A DNA stretch of 38,498 nt from JAHJDR01 sp964526915 (GTDB taxonomy: Bacteria; UBA10199; JADGCS01): NCBI GenBank assembly GCA_964526915.1, contig CAZGMS010000243.1, positions 1-38,498 of the forward strand. The letters are read 5' to 3'. A program made the position numbers and the translations under genes. The first letter of the stretch is position 1. The number at the start of each line of letters is the position of its first letter. The notes under the pieces are model-generated. The model searched no databases. It had not been told where the DNA came from and worked only from the letters and a program-made list of their open reading frames with translations. Below, piece after piece: positions 7,782 through 16,486 of this stretch.

Positions 7782-8561
7782 TTACTCCATTTCAAAATAT
7801 TCCGCGGTCTCTTTTAGGTGCGTTCTGGTTCCCGTGAGAATAACCGAAACACAATCCAGCGTGGCCAGGTTCTTGTATGCTTGTTCTGGTGTTTTGGTTG
7901 CTGATTTTCGAGCGGGGCTGTTCACCACAACGGCAATTCCTTTATCGAAGATTTTTTGAACAAGTTGGGGGTTCTCAAAAACTACTTGGGCACTTGTTTG
8001 CATAAAGTCAAACCATATCAAGTTGCGCTCCAGCACATTTTCCAGCACTGTCACATCTGATATTGATGCCCCCGTAAATTTGATTTTTCCTGTTCTCTGG
8101 TATTCCTGCATTTTGTTTTTAACTCGCGCATCTGCCAAAACAGCCTCGGTTGCTTGATGAATATACAGCAAGTTTATGCGTGGTAACATTGTTAGGCTCT
8201 GATCAAAAGAGTGAATGAGGTTTTGAGCAGAATGATCAATCCGTGATTGCTCAGTTGTAAGACTAAAATCTTCTCCCCACTTTGTTGAAACAAATGATTC
8301 CTTGAGAATATGTGGATTGTTATTAAAAAATTCTCCCAGCTTTTTTTCAGACAACCCATAGGCCGCCGCTGTATCAAACATGCGCACACCACACTCGTAA
8401 GCGGCGCTCATGTAACCTTGAATTTCCTCTCCGCTCGGCATTTGCCAATTTTGATTTGCCGCTGGCCATCGCCGTCCAAACCAAATTGTTCCTACGCCCA
8501 ACAGGGGGATATTTTGAATTGATGAAAATTTTTGATGATTTGGAAAATTAGATTTTTTCAT
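7782..8561 (-). CDS. Aldo/keto reductase family protein
   Basis: The protein has 259 residues, somewhat short for the family. The catalytic tetrad is visible: Asp63 and Tyr68 (FDTAAAYG), Lys94 (STKWGE) and His135 (YIHQA). The family reduces carbonyls with NADPH on a TIM barrel. The C-terminal cofactor segment is abbreviated (SVILTGTRTHLKE). A good ribosome site (AAGGATGAG) precedes the ATG. It is the first gene of a tight pair with the PLP decarboxylase, suggesting a shared small-molecule pathway. The actual substrate cannot be read from sequence. Confidence 0.85.
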   Translation of the reverse strand: MKKSNFPNHQKFSSIQNIPLLGVGTIWFGRRWPAANQNWQMPSGEEIQGYMSAAYECGVRMFDTAAAYGLSEKKLGEFFNNNPHILKESFVSTKWGEDFSLTTEQSRIDHSAQNLIHSFDQSLTMLPRINLLYIHQATEAVLADARVKNKMQEYQRTGKIKFTGASISDVTVLENVLERNLIWFDFMQTSAQVVFENPQLVQKIFDKGIAVVVNSPARKSATKTPEQAYKNLATLDCVSVILTGTRTHLKETAEYFEME

Positions 8562-8594
8562 TGACTCATCCTTTTAATCAATCGCCATCACTCG

Positions 8595-8933
8595 CTACCC
8601 CCGTATAAAATGCGGCATGACAGCCGGAAGCTCAAGCGACAGCTCCACCAGCCCAGCAAAGGCGCCCCTGTGATACCAAGGCGCCTGATAAATCAGTTTT
8701 TTCACGCCCTTTTTTTCTATTGTGTAAATGTTTTTTTCTTGTTTCTGGATCATTTCCTGAAGCCTCTTGCGCGAACTCGCAGAATGGCAGTCCATCAAAT
8801 TTTTGCCCACCAGCTTGCGACCACCTTGCTTCTCAAAAACCTGACTGGCTTTTTGGTTCATGTAAACTATTTTGCCTGTGGCATCACTCAGCGTCACAGC
8901 ACCAGAGAATTCCTGTGTCCAATTTGGTTTCAT
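8595..8933 (-). CDS. Stand-alone PAS-domain protein
   Basis: The 112-residue protein consists of a single PAS fold. VTLSDATGKIVYMNQKASQVF is the first strand-turn-helix region, LVGKNLMDCH the central helix, and IYTIEKKGVKKLIYQAPWY plus GLVELSLEL the last strands. No effector domain is attached. Small PAS proteins of this type may bind a ligand or a signalling partner. No Shine-Dalgarno sequence is obvious. It sits between the aldo/keto reductase and a small membrane protein on the same strand. Its partner is unknown. Confidence 0.75.
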   Translation of the reverse strand: MKPNWTQEFSGAVTLSDATGKIVYMNQKASQVFEKQGGRKLVGKNLMDCHSASSRKRLQEMIQKQEKNIYTIEKKGVKKLIYQAPWYHRGAFAGLVELSLELPAVMPHFIRG

Positions 8934-8995
8934 TTGTTTTATCTTATTTGGAACCCGCCGTATGTGTCATGAACATCACGAGATCTGTCACTGCT

Positions 8996-9397
8996 TTATT
9001 GACGTGTCTCATTTTTTTCCCTCTTCTGCTCCTCGATCCACCGTCCCAAAGGACTATTGGCGCGCTTGTATAAATAGATGAGATCGACCACAGAGCCAAA
9101 ATAGATGATCATAAAAATAGTTCCGTACACTTTAATGGGGCCCGCCAACTCCTGCATAATGTTACCAGACGTCGTTTGCGCCAACGCGAAAACATCGGTG
9201 CTACCGGAGTTCAAAACCTCAGCCATCATGGTGCTCTTCGAAGCAAAATATACCTGCAATACCAGCAGAATCAGCAACAAGACAATGGTGCCGCTGAAGA
9301 TGTAGCCTCGTTTCTTTTGTTTGATCGCTGTGTGTCCCGCTCCGGGCAAGACAAACAAACTGAGGGCAATGGCTACGAACAATTTTTTTCTTTCCAT
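8996..9397 (-). CDS. Small membrane protein of unknown function
   Basis: The chosen start gives 133 residues beginning MERKKLFVAIAL. It is preceded by GGTGG, and an alternative ATG at 9416-9418 lies inside the octamer repeat without a ribosome site. Three hydrophobic segments are visible: residues 5-20 with LFVLPGAGHTAIKQKKRGY after it, 30-50 and about 92-110. The short LPGAGH segment followed by a basic loop resembles small membrane proteins common in deltaproteobacteria. The C-terminus is charged. It follows glnS on the same strand. No function can be assigned. Confidence 0.65.
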   Translation of the reverse strand: MERKKLFVAIALSLFVLPGAGHTAIKQKKRGYIFSGTIVLLLILLVLQVYFASKSTMMAEVLNSGSTDVFALAQTTSGNIMQELAGPIKVYGTIFMIIYFGSVVDLIYLYKRANSPLGRWIEEQKREKNETRQ

Positions 9398-9410
9398 AAC
9401 AATCCACCAT

Positions 9411-9458
9411 TGTTTCATTGTTTCATTGTTTCATTGCTTCGTTGCTTGATTGTTTCAT
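9411..9458. repeat. Octamer tandem repeat, TGTTTCAT units
   Basis: Six 8-bp units run head to tail: TGTTTCAT three times, then TGCTTCGT, TGCTTGAT and TGTTTCAT. A seventh, more diverged unit continues into the last glnS codons. On the minus strand each perfect unit reads ATGAAACA. The array occupies the gap between glnS and the small membrane protein. Simple repeats of this kind change copy number by strand slippage. Confidence 0.85.
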
Positions 9459-11152
9459 TCCTTCACCTTTGCCCAACTGTCTTTAAGAGAGACCGTGCGA
9501 TTAAACACAATTTTCTCAACAGTTGAATCCTCATCGACACAAAAATAACCGTGCCGCAGGAACTGGAATTTTTCACCCACCCGCGCCCCCACCAAAGAAG
9601 GCTCCACCAGCCCTGTCACCACCTTGAGCGAATCCGGGTTGATCTTGGGATCGCCGCTCGCATCCAACTCAGTGTACGGATCCTCATTGGCAAACAAACG
9701 ATCATACAATCTGATCTCGGCGGGTTTGGCGTGTTCGGCCGACACCCAATGCAAAGTTCCCTTTACCTTGCGACCATCATCAGACCACCCGCCGCGTGTT
9801 TTTGGGTCGTACGTACAACGCAATTCCTGCACCACGCCTTGGACGTCTTTGATCACTTCCTGACAGACAACGTAATAAGCTTTGTTGAGCCGCACTTCTT
9901 TTCCTGGCGATAGCCGAAAGAATTTTTTTGAGGGCTCTTCCATAAAATCTTCCCGCTCAATGTATAGTTCCGCACAAAACGGAACCTTACGTGTTCCCAT
10001 GGTTTCGTCTTCTGGGTTGTTGGGCACATCAAGCTCTTCCACCGCGCCAGCAGGGTAGTTTGTGATAACGACTTTGAGGGGGTCCAGCACCGCCATCGCG
10101 CGTGGCGCTCGCTTGTTCAGGTCCTCACGCAAGCAATGTTCCAACAAGGCCACATCCACAACAGAATCCGCCTTGGCCACGCCAATGCGTTCACAAAAAT
10201 CCTTGAGGGCATCTGGAGTATAGCCTCGTCTGCGAACACCGGCCAGCGTGGGCATGCGGGGATCATCCCAGCCGTTCACTGCTTTGTTTTGCACGAGCTT
10301 CAATAGATGCCGTTTGCTCATGACTGTGTAATTCAAATTCAGGCGGGCAAACTCGATCTGACGCGGCTTGTGCGGCACAGGTAAATTCTGGACAAACCAG
10401 TCGTACAAGGGCCGGTGGATTTCAAACTCAAGTGTGCAAATGGAATGGGTGATTCCCTCGATCGCATCGGATTGCCCATGCGCAAAATCGTACATGGGAT
10501 AAACACACCACTTATCTCCCGTACGGTGATGCGACTGGCGCATGATCCGGTACAACACAGGGTCACGCATGTTAATGTTAGGCGACGTCATATCAATCTT
10601 GGCGCGCAAACATTTTTCGCCCTCTTTGAACTCGCCTTGTTTCATGCGGTCAAAAAGCGACAAATTCTCTTCCACACTACGGTCACGATACGGACTGTTT
10701 TTGCCACACTCAATCTGTTCTCCGCTGGTTCCTCGATACTGGCTGATTTCCTCGGGGCTCAGGTCGCACACATACGCCTTGCCCTGGCTGATGAGATAGA
10801 CCGCCCATTCATAAAGCTGGTCAAAATAATCGGAGGCAAAAAAGAGTTTGTCTTTCCAGTCAAAACCGAGCCACCTCACATCATTTTGAATGGACTGCAC
10901 ATACTCATCTTCTTCTTTGCTGGGGTTGGTGTCGTCGAATCTTAAATGACAAACACCGTTGTAGTCACGCGCCAAGCCAAAATTGATGTGAATCGATTTG
11001 GCGTGTCCAATGTGCAAATAGCCATTCGGTTCTGGTGGAAACCGTGTGACAATCTTTGCGTGTTTGCCGCTGGCCAGATCATCGTCAATGATGTTGCGGA
11101 TGAAATTTGAAGGGATAGTTGGTGGTGCGTTCGTTTCTTTGTTTGTGTTCAT
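9455..11152 (-). CDS. glnS: Glutaminyl-tRNA synthetase
   Basis: The protein has 565 residues, close to the 554 of E. coli GlnRS. The class I signature is RFPPEPNGYLHIGH with HIGH at 47-50, and the second signature is VMSKRHLLKLV. The order of catalytic and anticodon-binding regions is that of GlnRS and not GluRS (for example RAMAVLDPLKVVI and the two late beta-barrel parts). It charges tRNA-Gln directly with glutamine, so the organism need not rely on the amidotransferase route for this tRNA. The stop codon lies in the edge of the octamer repeat. The start is an ATG beside the divergent gene at 11204. Confidence 0.97.
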   Translation of the reverse strand: MNTNKETNAPPTIPSNFIRNIIDDDLASGKHAKIVTRFPPEPNGYLHIGHAKSIHINFGLARDYNGVCHLRFDDTNPSKEEDEYVQSIQNDVRWLGFDWKDKLFFASDYFDQLYEWAVYLISQGKAYVCDLSPEEISQYRGTSGEQIECGKNSPYRDRSVEENLSLFDRMKQGEFKEGEKCLRAKIDMTSPNINMRDPVLYRIMRQSHHRTGDKWCVYPMYDFAHGQSDAIEGITHSICTLEFEIHRPLYDWFVQNLPVPHKPRQIEFARLNLNYTVMSKRHLLKLVQNKAVNGWDDPRMPTLAGVRRRGYTPDALKDFCERIGVAKADSVVDVALLEHCLREDLNKRAPRAMAVLDPLKVVITNYPAGAVEELDVPNNPEDETMGTRKVPFCAELYIEREDFMEEPSKKFFRLSPGKEVRLNKAYYVVCQEVIKDVQGVVQELRCTYDPKTRGGWSDDGRKVKGTLHWVSAEHAKPAEIRLYDRLFANEDPYTELDASGDPKINPDSLKVVTGLVEPSLVGARVGEKFQFLRHGYFCVDEDSTVEKIVFNRTVSLKDSWAKVKE

Positions 11153-11203
11153 AATATGGCTCTTCTTGCTCCCGCCTGATTTTAGGCCTCAGGACAGGGG
11201 GGA

Positions 11204-12346
11204 TTGACTGCTTTATATTATCGGCCCGGTCCGAACACAACTGGGTTTTTAGGTTTCACTTTGTTCCAAAGGCTTGACACAAACCGTCGAGTCGGTACAA
11301 GAGCAACTATGGGTCGAGACCTAAAAAACATTTTTGAGTCTTTGGTTAAAATAGATAATATTTTGGTCTGGGATGGAACGAAACGCCCTTTTTTTGAATC
11401 CTATTACCTTAACGCCACTTCGCAAGACGCAAAGTGGGGCACATTGCTCAGATACACGCTATCCACATCAACCGCCAAACAGGTTGGAGACACGGCAACC
11501 GTCCTCTGCCTCTTTGTCGATTCTCAGGGCAATAAAGTCGTCGCCAAAGAATCCTTTGACCTCTTAAAGCACGACATTGTTCATTCAGACCGGTTCATTT
11601 CCCTCGGCTCTTCCTACCTTTCTATCTCTGAAATGGCAGGGTCCGCCCAAGATAAAAAAGTATGCATCAAATGGGATATCACATTTGAAGACCCTGTCAT
11701 AAGCTCCCGTCTCACCTCTCCGGGTATTTTATATCATCGCTGGTTTGCTAACACGAAATTTCTCCAACCACGCGCTCTGGGTTACGGTTCGGGAACCCTC
11801 TATGTTGATGGACACAAGAAAGAGCTTAAAAGGGCTCGTCTGCATCAAGGGCACCTCTACGGCACCGCTTACACCCAAAACTGGATTCAGGGAAATTGTG
11901 AGTCTTTTCAGGAAGATTCAGAGGCTTTTTTCAATGCCGTAAGCTTCAAACGGCTTTATTTAAAAAAATTCTCGCGCACCCTGACCCTGTGTGCCATCGG
12001 TATGGAAGGTAAAAAATTCGTTGCCACCTCGCCAGTTCAGGCTTTGTTTTGCAATAAAACCTCTTACGCAGACAACACCTGGACCTTACAATTTACCTGT
12101 CGGGGTTATCGGTTTATCTGCCGTCTCAAGAGACGGCCTGAGCTGACAGCGGGGGTAAGACATTCTGGTATCAATGGTTCACAAGCTTACTTCTATCATT
12201 GCCCCTTGGCTGATGTAGAGATTAAGGTCTACAAAAAAAACCGCGGAGCCTGGCTTTTTTACAAAACTCTTTCGGCACAGGGAAGAGGCTCTTTCGAAAC
12301 AATGTCTTCCGAAAAAGAGGCCTCGCTGTCTTTAACGGAGAGTTAA
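11204..12346 (+). CDS. Lipocalin-like protein, CrtC/AttH/tocopherol cyclase-like
   Basis: The protein has up to 380 residues and is rich in predicted beta strands. Features that resemble the CrtC/AttH/tocopherol cyclase-like fold are the GHLYGTAYTQNWIQGNCESF stretch near residues 217-236, and a C-terminal part with paired beta strands ending in SAQGRGSFE. No signal peptide or membrane segment is visible. The start is uncertain: the TTG at 11204 has AGGA at a suitable distance, while an ATG at 11309 also fits and has a TTGACA-like box just upstream. The Coa1-like gene follows on the same strand. The activity is unknown; the family includes carotenoid hydratases and proteins without known chemistry. 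Confidence 0.68.
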   Translation: MTALYYRPGPNTTGFLGFTLFQRLDTNRRVGTRATMGRDLKNIFESLVKIDNILVWDGTKRPFFESYYLNATSQDAKWGTLLRYTLSTSTAKQVGDTATVLCLFVDSQGNKVVAKESFDLLKHDIVHSDRFISLGSSYLSISEMAGSAQDKKVCIKWDITFEDPVISSRLTSPGILYHRWFANTKFLQPRALGYGSGTLYVDGHKKELKRARLHQGHLYGTAYTQNWIQGNCESFQEDSEAFFNAVSFKRLYLKKFSRTLTLCAIGMEGKKFVATSPVQALFCNKTSYADNTWTLQFTCRGYRFICRLKRRPELTAGVRHSGINGSQAYFYHCPLADVEIKVYKKNRGAWLFYKTLSAQGRGSFETMSSEKEASLSLTES

Positions 12347-12347
12347 G

Positions 12348-12371
12348 GTTGTTTTTGGGTAAAAAAACAAC
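12348..12371 (+). other. AT-rich hairpin between the lipocalin-like and Coa1-like genes
   Basis: GTTGTTTTT (12348-12356) and AAAAACAAC (12363-12371) form a 9-bp stem with a 6-base loop. It begins two bases after the upstream stop codon and ends 39 bases before the next ATG. There is no T-run after it, so it is not a classical terminator. It could attenuate or protect the transcript. Confidence 0.4.
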
Positions 12372-12410
12372 TTGAGCTACGGCAACAAAAAAGCTTTACA
12401 GGAACCCACA

Positions 12411-13625
12411 ATGTCTAAAAAGAAGAAAAAAGAGGAAGAACCCAAGTCTTCGTTAAAATTTTTTTTGCTGGCATCCATCGTCTTATTTGTATTTCTGGCC
12501 ATCAGCATCTATCATAATTCAAAAAATCCTTTCACTCAGGTTTTGCAAGAATACGTTGTGAACAAGCAGGAAATTCATGATTTTTTAGGCTTAGTCGACA
12601 AGGTTAGCGGGATGCCAACCACCCAAGTTGTTGACCGGAATACGAAACAAAACGTGTCCGTAAAATTGATCGGAAAAACAGGATCAGGAACTTTGGATGC
12701 CGTGATGGAACACTCTCTGAACGGGTGGCGTCTTTCCAAGGCCACCTTGCGTATTGGCAACACCCTTCACAGGCTCAGCCCCATGTACGTGCGCGATATT
12801 TCTTACAATGAGGCCTCTGCCACAGCCGACACAGCAAACAAACCCGTTTTCGAAGCTGGCAACGACATCATCATCAAAACCCTGCTCAAGGGCATTCCCA
12901 CCAACAACAACAGTCTCCGCATCACACAAAATTTGAGTGTATTCGATGTCCATCGTAAATTGCTCAAACAAAAAAACAATGTCGCCAGTTTTGAGTCCTC
13001 ACCAAAACAGAAAGCAGGTTCTTCCTCACAAAACGAGCAAACAGCGATCACAGCACAAAATGTGACCAACGACGAGCTCACGTTCACCACAAAAATTTCA
13101 AACCTGTCTCCGGGCACTTACTATCTGAACATGTCCTTTCAAGACAACGACTCCGCCTTGACAGAAAACCACTGGCGCAAGATTATCATCAACGACCCTA
13201 AGGACAAAGTCGCGGTCCTCTCAATCCTGTTTTTTAAAGATCAAAACCTGACCGAACCCAAAACAGACGCTGTCTTTACCACCAGCGAAGATATTTTCAT
13301 TCGGCTAAATCTGGCGGGCTTCATGGTTTCGGGACAAAGCATCGCTGGCACGGTTGATTTAAAAATCGAAAATTCACACGGGGGGCTCGTTGCTTACAAG
13401 CCAGGGTTCGTGACCTTCAAACAACCATACGATCAGAAAAAGCAGGTCGTAGTTGACGGACACCTCAGGCTCACAGAGCCAGATGTCTACTTTTTGTCTT
13501 TCAGGATTCAAGACGAGCACGCGCACACCCAAGTGATTCGTAATGCAAAAATTGTTGTGCGGTTTCCAGATTTTGAAAAACCCGCCACTCCGGAGCCGGT
13601 GGCATCGCCCCCGACAAAGGACTAG
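12411..13625 (+). CDS. Membrane-anchored protein with a Coa1-like domain
   Basis: The ATG at 12411 follows AGGA at 8 bases; an upstream TTG lies inside the hairpin and is less likely. The product has 404 residues. After a very basic N-terminus (SKKKKKEEEP) comes one hydrophobic segment at about residues 15-35, so most of the protein is probably outside the cytoplasm. The next 90 residues resemble the Coa1/Tim21-like domain, with a VKLIGKTGSGTLDAV strand pair and a GWRLSKATLRI ending. Two further regions look like immunoglobulin-type beta domains. Related domains help cytochrome oxidase assembly in mitochondria, but the bacterial role is unknown. The C-terminus is proline-rich. Confidence 0.72.
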   Translation: MSKKKKKEEEPKSSLKFFLLASIVLFVFLAISIYHNSKNPFTQVLQEYVVNKQEIHDFLGLVDKVSGMPTTQVVDRNTKQNVSVKLIGKTGSGTLDAVMEHSLNGWRLSKATLRIGNTLHRLSPMYVRDISYNEASATADTANKPVFEAGNDIIIKTLLKGIPTNNNSLRITQNLSVFDVHRKLLKQKNNVASFESSPKQKAGSSSQNEQTAITAQNVTNDELTFTTKISNLSPGTYYLNMSFQDNDSALTENHWRKIIINDPKDKVAVLSILFFKDQNLTEPKTDAVFTTSEDIFIRLNLAGFMVSGQSIAGTVDLKIENSHGGLVAYKPGFVTFKQPYDQKKQVVVDGHLRLTEPDVYFLSFRIQDEHAHTQVIRNAKIVVRFPDFEKPATPEPVASPPTKD

Positions 13626-13712
13626 AGCGGTGTTGTTTGCCCTTGTTTTCTGATACTATTGTTGTTACGCTTTGCCAGCAAACATAGGATGAGTGTTTAT
13701 CAATGGGGGGAT

Positions 13713-14051
13713 ATGAAAAAAATTGAGGCCATTATCAAGCCTTTCAAGTTGGATGATGTCAAAGAAGCCATTTCTGAGCTCGGCGTGAAGGGCATGACCG
13801 TTTCAGAGGTAAAGGGTTTTGGTCGCCAAAGAGGACATACCGAACTCTATCGGGGGGCTGAATACATCGTGGATTTTCTCCCAAAAATAAAAATTGAGCT
13901 TGTCATCAAAGACGAGGACACCGCAAAAGTGGTCGAGGCCATCCAAAACGCCGCCAAGACTGGCCGCATTGGAGACGGTAAAATTTTTATTCTGCCTGTC
14001 GAGGAAGTCATCCGCATCCGCACCAATGAGACAGGCGAAGCTGCCATTTAA
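13713..14051 (+). CDS. glnB: Nitrogen regulatory protein PII
   Basis: The start MKKIEAIIKP gives 112 residues, exactly the family size; upstream in-frame starts are ignored. Tyr51 in the T-loop (RGAEY) is the uridylylation site, and the second signature TGRIGDGKIF is intact. PII trimers bind ATP/ADP and 2-oxoglutarate and report nitrogen and carbon status to glutamine synthetase control, ammonium channels or other partners. GlnB and GlnK cannot be told apart without context; no amtB or glnA is visible. A GGGGGG stretch before the ATG may serve as ribosome site, and GATACTATT at 13652-13660 resembles a promoter -10 element. It converges on the diaminohexanoate dehydrogenase gene 28 bases away. 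Confidence 0.95.
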   Translation: MKKIEAIIKPFKLDDVKEAISELGVKGMTVSEVKGFGRQRGHTELYRGAEYIVDFLPKIKIELVIKDEDTAKVVEAIQNAAKTGRIGDGKIFILPVEEVIRIRTNETGEAAI

Positions 14052-14079
14052 ACCAAGTTCGAAGGATCCTTCAGCATAT

Positions 14080-15126
14080 TTACACATAGACTTTTTCGAA
14101 CAAGCTACGCAGTTCATCGTGACGCCGTATGACGTCCAGCGCGATCTTTGCGTGGTTGGGTGCGTATCCATTTCCAACAATCAGCAGGGCATCAGACCCA
14201 ATCCCTTCTGCCCCCAGCGCCGCTTTTGTAAAACTCGTTGCCATGGAAAAAAAATACACGGTTGCATCACTGGTTGGCTTGGCGCACATGATTGAAGACA
14301 GTTCCGTATTTTCCACTGACACACAATTGATCACTAAATCCGCCATGGCACCGTCGGTCACCTCAGCAACGGCCTTCTGACACATGATGGCCTGTTTTGC
14401 GTCAACCTCCAAGATATGATCATAGTAGCCCAACAGCCTCATTCTCTCGATGCCCTTGGCTGACGGCTGGATACCAATAAGCTTTCCCGATTTCCCCAAA
14501 ATGTCTCTTGCCACAGCAGCACAAATCACACCGGATTTGCCACCACCTCCCAAGATCACCACAGTCTGCCCGGGCTTGACCAGCCGCATGGCCTGTGCGG
14601 GGGCTCCGGCCACATCCAACACAGCCAACACCAAGGCCTCCGGCATGTCATCGGGAATTTTGGCCAGAACGCCAGAATCAAATAAAATGGCATACCCATC
14701 GATCTTGACCTGATCCCTCCCGTGAAAGACTTCCTTTATTCGTTCAATGTACAAAGGGGTGAGCGACAATGACACCAGCGTGGCAATTTTGTCTCCGACC
14801 TTCACGCCTGCCTTGTTAGAGTATTTGGGGCCAATCTCTTTGACGGTTCCCAAGAGCATGCCTCCAGAACCCGTCACAGGATTGTGTTGCTTGCCCCGTT
14901 CGGAAACCGTTTTTAATATCAACTTTTTGATGCCTTCACTATCGCCTTGGCAAACTTCAGACATTTGTCGAAATGACGCCGCATCAACATTCAGCGTGTC
15001 CACACTGATCAGAATCTCATTTGACTTGATCGGCAGTGAATTATCAATTTTTTGCGCATTCTGCGGCAAAGCATCTTCTGGTGAAATGACCCGATGCGTT
15101 CCATAGGGACAGGTAAAATCTTTCAT
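14080..15126 (-). CDS. kdd: L-erythro-3,5-diaminohexanoate dehydrogenase
   Basis: The protein has 348 residues. The start (CPYGTHRVISPEDALPQNAQKIDN), the early ILISVDTLNVDAASF and the nucleotide-binding loop VVILGGGGKSGV are those of Kdd. The enzyme oxidatively deaminates 3,5-diaminohexanoate to 5-amino-3-oxohexanoate with NAD or NADP in the lysine fermentation pathway. A GAGAGGAG ribosome site precedes the ATG. No other lysine fermentation gene (aminomutases, kce, kal) is in the window, so the pathway may be encoded elsewhere or the enzyme used differently. Related zinc-free MDR-like dehydrogenases are the main alternative. Confidence 0.87.
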   Translation of the reverse strand: MKDFTCPYGTHRVISPEDALPQNAQKIDNSLPIKSNEILISVDTLNVDAASFRQMSEVCQGDSEGIKKLILKTVSERGKQHNPVTGSGGMLLGTVKEIGPKYSNKAGVKVGDKIATLVSLSLTPLYIERIKEVFHGRDQVKIDGYAILFDSGVLAKIPDDMPEALVLAVLDVAGAPAQAMRLVKPGQTVVILGGGGKSGVICAAVARDILGKSGKLIGIQPSAKGIERMRLLGYYDHILEVDAKQAIMCQKAVAEVTDGAMADLVINCVSVENTELSSIMCAKPTSDATVYFFSMATSFTKAALGAEGIGSDALLIVGNGYAPNHAKIALDVIRRHDELRSLFEKVYV

Positions 15127-15232
15127 ACAAAGCTCCTCTCGATTTCTTGATGAATGGTTGTGACTTGTGCCTCGGCTTTAAAATAATTGTGTGCGGGTTG
15201 GCAACAGATTTTGATGGGGCATCACACCACGT

Positions 15233-16486
15233 TTATACTATTTTGGAAATGATTGAGAAAGGCGGCAGGGGCCCACCCTCATAGGGCATCCAGACCCTGA
15301 CGTCGGTGCCTCCATGTATGGCAGCTACCGACAAACCATCTTCGGTCACAAGCCCCTCAACCCGACACCGAAAGGACTGTTGCGACGTCATGATCTCCAC
15401 AGCATCACCCACACATAGCCTGTTTCTGGGCGTCACAAGGATGTGCCCAGGTTTTTGATCGAGAATGACGGCCGAAAATTCCTGCGTGTACAAATTGGTC
15501 AAGCCCTCATCGTATCTGATGCTTTCTTGCCCGGCGCGTGTCACCAAAAAACCTGAAGTGTATCCTCGATTGTGAATTTTATTTAGCTCCGCGATCAAGC
15601 CCGCATCAAATGATTTTCCCGCCATCACATCATCTATGGCCTTGCGATAGGCCCTGGTCACCACCGCCACGTAATAAAGTGACTTGTTGCGCCCTTCCAC
15701 TTTCATGCTGTCAACACCGGCAGCCACAAGCTCAGAAATGTGTTCCACGGCACGTAAGTCTTTGGCGTTTAGTATGTATGTGCCCTGCTCGTCTTCTTCA
15801 ATTTCCAAACAATCATCGGGGCGATGGGCCTCCTGTAAAAAATACCTGTGCGTTTTTTGTTCCCGTAATCGGTATTTCCACCTGCAGGCATTGGTACAGC
15901 AACCATCATTGGCATCACGATAGCTGAAATAGTTGGACAAAAGACACCTGCCTGAGTGGGCCACACAAACTGCCCCGTGAACAAAGGCTTCCAATTCAAT
16001 ATCAGGAACCCTTTGACGAATCTCCTTCATTTCCTCAATGGAGACTTCGCGCGACAAAATAATTCTGGTCACACCCATTTTTTTCCATGCCTGTACGGCG
16101 GCCCAATTCATTGTGTTGGTTTGTACCGAAACATGGATGGGCATATCGGGATAGCTATTCCGGACAATGTCAATCAGCCCCAAATCGGCCATGATCAATG
16201 CGTCTGGCCTTGCGGCAATCATCGCTTCTAACTTATTGATGAACGGCTTGATTTTGCGGTTGTGCGCCAGAACATTAACCGTCAAATAGAATTTTTTATT
16301 GTGTTCTTTGGCATAGGCAATGCCCTCCATAATATTTTCTTCAGAAAAGGAATTTTCGCGAACCCTGAGCGAAAATTGTGGGGCCCCCGCATACACTGCG
16401 TCCGCACCATACGCGAACGCGTACTTTAATCTCTCAAGACATCCCGCGGGAATCAATAGCTCTGGTTTTTTCACAACATGGCTCAC
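15233..16486 (-). CDS. U32 family protein, TrhP/YegQ-like tRNA hydroxylation factor
   Basis: The protein has 417 residues. It begins with KKPELLIPAGCLERLKYAF, the TIM-barrel start of U32 proteins, and carries the family signature ELEAFVHGAVCVAHSGRC. Cysteines 174, 181, 196/197 and 201 are placed to bind an iron-sulfur cluster. The spacing and the YFSYRDAND and TNACRW stretches match YegQ/TrhP, which takes part in prephenate-dependent hydroxylation of uridine 34 in tRNA. Older annotations call it a collagenase-like peptidase. It overlaps the response regulator stop by 4 bases and so is the third gene of the sensor operon. Confidence 0.88.
   Translation of the reverse strand: MSHVVKKPELLIPAGCLERLKYAFAYGADAVYAGAPQFSLRVRENSFSEENIMEGIAYAKEHNKKFYLTVNVLAHNRKIKPFINKLEAMIAARPDALIMADLGLIDIVRNSYPDMPIHVSVQTNTMNWAAVQAWKKMGVTRIILSREVSIEEMKEIRQRVPDIELEAFVHGAVCVAHSGRCLLSNYFSYRDANDGCCTNACRWKYRLREQKTHRYFLQEAHRPDDCLEIEEDEQGTYILNAKDLRAVEHISELVAAGVDSMKVEGRNKSLYYVAVVTRAYRKAIDDVMAGKSFDAGLIAELNKIHNRGYTSGFLVTRAGQESIRYDEGLTNLYTQEFSAVILDQKPGHILVTPRNRLCVGDAVEIMTSQQSFRCRVEGLVTEDGLSVAAIHGGTDVRVWMPYEGGPLPPFSIISKIV

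Noticed and set aside
9411..9434. ATGAAACA repeats as phase-variable start codons
   Set aside because: The two outer ATGs are followed at once by stop codons (ATG AAA CAA TGA). Only the innermost is open and lacks a ribosome site, so I kept it as a possibility in findings without annotating it.
14061..14072. GAAGGATCCTTC palindrome between PII and kdd
   Set aside because: It has no loop and no T-run; it is only a short perfect palindrome between convergent genes.
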